Shown one piece after another: positions 33,041 through 35,834 of a DNA stretch of 35,834 nucleotides. This stretch comes from Bdellovibrionales bacterium RIFOXYD1_FULL_55_31 (lineage in GTDB: Bacteria; Bdellovibrionota; UBA1018), in assembly GCA_001770175.1 (NCBI GenBank), contig MEQK01000210.1:1-35834 (forward strand). Reading direction: 5' to 3'. The number at the start of each line of letters is the position of its first letter. The stretch's first letter is position 1. The notes beneath the pieces are model-generated. The model worked only from the letters and a program-made list of their open reading frames with translations, was not told the origin of the DNA and ran no database searches. The position numbers and the translations under genes were made by a program.

Positions 33041-33064
33041 GCTGGCTCCCTTGCGGGAGCCAGC
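33041..33064 (+). terminator. Strong hairpin after the Rsm22-like gene
   Basis: A perfect ten-base-pair stem, GCTGGCTCCC / GGGAGCCAGC, with a TTGC loop starts five bases after the stop codon. No T run follows ('GGTCTATAGG'), so it may stabilise the 3' end of the mRNA or need a factor to terminate transcription. Confidence 0.5.
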
Positions 33065-33260
33065 GGTCTATAGGTGGGCAAATGTGGAAAATGCTGACCA
33101 GTACCGAGCAAATTTTGATGACCCCTGCCGCCCCTCCACTCACGTTCTGCTGTGCTATCGCAACCAGTGGTCTTGTCAGCACGTTATTGCACCGGGCGTG
33201 CCATTTTTTATCTTTCGCCCATGAACACGGTAATCACGTTCACTGATTGGGGATTCCAAA

Positions 33261-33272
33261 TTTCTAGCTAAA
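33261..33272. repeat. 12-base direct repeat, copy 1
   Basis: TTTCTAGCTAAA, identical to the copy at 33413-33424, 152 bases away. The core CTAG lies in a partly palindromic context (TTTAGCTAGAAA on the other strand). Confidence 0.6.
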
Positions 33273-33412
33273 CACCCCGAAACGCGCTCCAGGAGCGGCT
33301 TGCAAAGTCTACATACCATCATCGGCAAACTCTGCCCAAAACGAACCACGATCTCAGGTGCGCGATTTTCTTTTAGAAAATTTTTTTAATTTTTCTTTCG
33401 GTTCTCAAGGAT

Positions 33413-33424
33413 TTTCTAGCTAAA
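33413..33424. repeat. 12-base direct repeat, copy 2
   Basis: TTTCTAGCTAAA, identical to the copy at 33261-33272. Both are preceded within a few bases by GGATT. Confidence 0.6.
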
Positions 33425-33583
33425 ACAAGCCAAGTTCATCGAAAACAAGTTCAAAAGTTCCCGATAGATCGTAAACGTGCGCAAACCTCCGAAAACGCAA
33501 TGTGAGACTCATTGCAAAAAGCCCAAAACCGATGGTGACAAAGCGAGTCCAGTGCCACCTCTCTCTACGGCCGAGTGAATTTA

Positions 33584-34816
33584 TCAAACGTTCGGGGATT
33601 TCCGAAAGAGCGCGGCCCAGAAGCCGTCCCCATGAGGCTCATCCTGAGGGCAAAGAAACCACTCGTGAATGGGCTTACCCATATGAGCGGTTTCGATTGC
33701 CTCCGGCCCCTCTTCTTTCAGAATCGAACAAACGGAATATACGAGATATCCGCCTTCGCGCACACGTTCCCAGCCCGTATGCAGCAACTCGCGTTGAGAC
33801 CAGATCAACGCGGCCAGTTCCTTTTCCTGGCGCAGCCAACGAATGTCCGGATGACGACGAATAATGCCTGTCCCGCTGCAAGGCGCATCTACCCAGACCA
33901 GATCAAAAACGTCTTTGGCCAACCCCGACGACGGGACAATACGAATTCCCGGGCCAACGCGCCGAACGGTGTTCGCGAGCAGTTCAATGCGCGGACCGTC
34001 GAGGTCGGATGCCGTGACGTCAAATCCCTTCCAGCTCATTCCAACTGATTTGCCCCCCGGAGCGGCGCAAAGATCCAACGCGGTTTTGGATGCTCCGATC
34101 AACTTCACTTTTTCGGTGACATCCTCGATCAAACGCTGACTCGAAATATCCTGGATAATGAATTCCCCTTCGCCGAAACCCAGCTTGTCCTGAATCGCTC
34201 CGGACTCCTTCACTCGCCAGGCACCAGCTACCGGACCAGGCTCTCCCCATTCGGGAACCCAATCACCGCGTTTAGCGCGCGCCCAGACCACGGGACGCTC
34301 CAGAGAGGCTAAAGCATAGGCCCTCGCCCACTCCAATCCATACTGATTCACCAGCCGCTTCCAGAGCCATTCAGGCATGCTGGCCCATTGCGCGGCGTCG
34401 GACAAAGAGGCATTCGAAGCTAGCGGCAGATTTCGCCATTCAACCGCGTGATCAGCGATTTTTCTTAGCAGCGCATTGGCGAATCCCGCCGGCGCGGCCC
34501 CCTCTCTGCTTTTAATCTCGTTCACCGTTTCAGAAACAACCGCGCCAGGCGACGTGCGTTCCTGCGCAATCAGCTGATAAGCGGCTATGAGCAGAACCTT
34601 GCGAAGCCACCCCGAAGGTTTCTTTTTAAGAGAATTCGCGTCGATGACAAAGTCAAGGCGACCCTTCCATCGGAGCGTGCCCGAACAGACCTCCTGGAGC
34701 CAAGAACGCTGCCCCGAGGGCACTTCCCCCATCACCGCCGCTAGAGCCCGATCGAGTGGCTCCTTGTCGCTCAGAACGCGTGTCAGAACACGTACGGCAA
34801 GCGCGCGTGGCACCAT
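33584..34816 (-). CDS. rsmB: 16S rRNA m5C967 methyltransferase RsmB
   Basis: The 410-residue protein has a NusB-like RNA-binding N-terminus (about 1-125) and a SAM-dependent RNA methyltransferase domain: motif I 'LDLCAAPGGKS' (248-258), 'WVDAPCSGTG' with Cys313, and 'VYSVCSI' with Cys363. The two-cysteine arrangement is that of m5C RNA methyltransferases, where Cys363 would form the covalent bond and Cys313 assist release. The start ATG directly follows the sppA stop (TAAATG), so translation is coupled. RsmB is the best fit because of the NusB-like domain. Confidence 0.92.
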   Translation of the reverse strand: MVPRALAVRVLTRVLSDKEPLDRALAAVMGEVPSGQRSWLQEVCSGTLRWKGRLDFVIDANSLKKKPSGWLRKVLLIAAYQLIAQERTSPGAVVSETVNEIKSREGAAPAGFANALLRKIADHAVEWRNLPLASNASLSDAAQWASMPEWLWKRLVNQYGLEWARAYALASLERPVVWARAKRGDWVPEWGEPGPVAGAWRVKESGAIQDKLGFGEGEFIIQDISSQRLIEDVTEKVKLIGASKTALDLCAAPGGKSVGMSWKGFDVTASDLDGPRIELLANTVRRVGPGIRIVPSSGLAKDVFDLVWVDAPCSGTGIIRRHPDIRWLRQEKELAALIWSQRELLHTGWERVREGGYLVYSVCSILKEEGPEAIETAHMGKPIHEWFLCPQDEPHGDGFWAALFRKSPNV

Positions 34817-35818
34817 TTAACGAGCGCCGTTCCAAAGCCAATAAATCCCTGGCGAAACTCTTGAGGTCCTTTCCCCAACATCTCCCCAGGGATGCAGAAG
34901 CTTCTCAATGGCTCCCGCGAGCCTGCCGAGCGGCGAAGCAAAACTCTCGAACGAGGCCTCGGAGTCCTCATCGTGAGGATCTCCGAAGAGGAAATCGAAA
35001 AGTCGCCGTTTGCTGCGGTCCATGTGCACGACGCGGGGCTTACCCTCGATTTTGGCCATCTTTCCGGCTTCGTTGATCGCATCCTGAACAGTACCCAATT
35101 CATCCACCAGCTTCAGTGCTTTAGCCTGGCTACCCGACATAACACGCCCATCCGCGATAGCATTGACCTGCGCAGGGCTGAGTTTCCGTCCGGCTGCGAC
35201 AGCCTGTTTGAATTGCCCGAGGACATCCTCGATCATGGCCTGAAGAAGTTGTTTTTCTTCCGCGGTCAGCTCGCGATATTCCGCACCAGCTCCCTTAAAC
35301 TTCCCCGTCTTCAGGGCATAACGATGGATTTTTGCCCAGTCATAGAGCTTCCCGAGATCCAGAAATTCCATAATGACGCCAATCGAACCAGTAATAGTGC
35401 CGGGATTCGCAAACACCTTCTTCGCGCCGCACGAAATGTAGAACGCACCGCTTGCGGCCACTGACCCCATCGAAACGACAAGCGGCTTCTTGAATTTTTT
35501 CACAGCCTCAAAAATTTCCTGGGAGGGCGCAACCGCCCCTCCGGGGGAGTTCAGACGCAAGACCACAGCCCTGATCGAATTCTCATCTTCGGCGGCTTCA
35601 AGTCGGGCCAAGGTTTTCTTGGAATCGAGAATAACCCCGTTGAGTTCGATGACCGCGACCGTTCCTGATCCGAAGATAGCCGAACGTCCGGCGCCTCCCC
35701 CGGGCGCTTTGCTCAGGAACAACACCCCCGAAACAATGAGAAAGAATGCGAAAAAAACTCCCGAAAGAATCAGCACCAGCGCCAAAGGGCTCAAAGAACG
35801 TTTCATATCGGGAATCAT
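34817..35818 (-). CDS. sppA: Signal peptide peptidase SppA, short type
   Basis: The 333-residue protein has an N-terminal membrane helix (about 11-35) and the S49 peptidase fold: 'VIELNGVI', 'LNSPGGAV' (90-96), 'GSVAASGAFY' with nucleophile Ser123, 'GSIGVI' and 'TGKFKGAG' with likely general base Lys175. It cleaves remnant signal peptides in the inner membrane. It has one protease domain like the Bacillus and archaeal forms, rather than the duplicated E. coli 67 kDa form. Residues after about 265 are an acidic extension with a 'GIYWLW' end. AAGGA seven bases before ATG 35818 supports that start over 35806. Confidence 0.92.
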   Translation of the reverse strand: MIPDMKRSLSPLALVLILSGVFFAFFLIVSGVLFLSKAPGGGAGRSAIFGSGTVAVIELNGVILDSKKTLARLEAAEDENSIRAVVLRLNSPGGAVAPSQEIFEAVKKFKKPLVVSMGSVAASGAFYISCGAKKVFANPGTITGSIGVIMEFLDLGKLYDWAKIHRYALKTGKFKGAGAEYRELTAEEKQLLQAMIEDVLGQFKQAVAAGRKLSPAQVNAIADGRVMSGSQAKALKLVDELGTVQDAINEAGKMAKIEGKPRVVHMDRSKRRLFDFLFGDPHDEDSEASFESFASPLGRLAGAIEKLLHPWGDVGERTSRVSPGIYWLWNGAR

Positions 35819-35834
35819 CCCTTATTCCTTGTTC

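Larger units (their letters stand above)
33065..33583. other. 519-base non-coding stretch between two convergent genes
   Basis: No supported ORF or known RNA is seen. The middle (33365-33400) is very A/T-rich (e.g. TTTTC/GAAAA inverted repeat at 33366-33380 followed by T/A runs), unlike its neighbours. It contains a 12-base direct repeat (33261-33272 and 33413-33424) and three AAGTTC copies (33432-33437, 33447-33452, 33455-33460). Since it separates two convergent gene ends it is not an ordinary promoter region; a small RNA or a regulator-binding/nucleoid site is possible. Confidence 0.5.

Noticed and set aside
33093-33180. GCTGAC ... GTCAGC pairing as a structured RNA such as SRP RNA or 6S RNA.
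   Set aside because: Only the six-base ends pair well, the interior does not, and no conserved SRP, tmRNA or RNase P motifs are visible.

Overview
The window most likely comes from a Gram-negative, delta-proteobacteria-like organism, with Bdellovibrionota/Oligoflexia the best guess. GC is in the mid-50s by eye. The reasons are outer-membrane barrels and lipoproteins, a 'HRDISPQN' type Ser/Thr kinase, many small signalling proteins (FHA, SpoIIE-type PP2C, HD-GYP, HDOD), and surface lipoproteins built from 'GGDL..(Y/F)PNP..KIQ' modules. No marker gene fixes the lineage, so this is inference. There are no tRNA, rRNA, CRISPR, IS or phage-integration signals.

Layout. 1-2276: the end of nrfA (nitrite to ammonia), a convergent anchored tandem thioredoxin-fold protein, and a membrane FHA protein. 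2331-12359: a surface region with two lipoprotein/beta-barrel gene pairs. Pair 1 (2331-5145) is barrel then lipoprotein; pair 2 (8438-12359) is lipoprotein then barrel. The two barrels are paralogous in their C-terminal halves, and both lipoproteins end in what look like C-type-lectin-fold domains (DUF1566/Lcl-like and FGE/SUMF1-like). A soluble PAS histidine kinase and a PYROXD2/phytoene-desaturase-like flavoprotein lie between them. 12462-16635: a secreted DUF3857/transglutaminase protein, then a cystathionine beta-synthase/gamma-lyase pair (reverse transsulfuration). 16604-22934: PP2C phosphatase, outer-membrane barrel, HD-GYP, HDOD, and a three-gene operon of STAS-like protein, coiled-coil protein and PhoB-type response regulator. 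22938-27775 (minus): AmiE-like serine hydrolase, Mpl and a Ser/Thr kinase, suggesting wall recycling beside signalling. 28058-30032: a possible basic micro-ORF, proline dehydrogenase, and an L,D-transpeptidase with an NTF2-like tail. 30087-35818: a Cys-pair membrane protein, ssb and a polyprenol-phosphate mannosyltransferase-like GT2; a divergent Rsm22-like protein with four candidate Fe-S cysteines; a ~520-base AT-rich non-coding stretch; and sppA-rsmB.

Two points deserve most attention. The first is the duplicated lipoprotein/barrel module, which may be an undescribed surface display or adhesion system. The second is a set of genes whose promoters place the predicted transcription start on or next to the ATG with no Shine-Dalgarno sequence (clearest at 8438 and 30032, weaker at 31262). 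This suggests leaderless mRNAs alongside ordinary SD-led genes.
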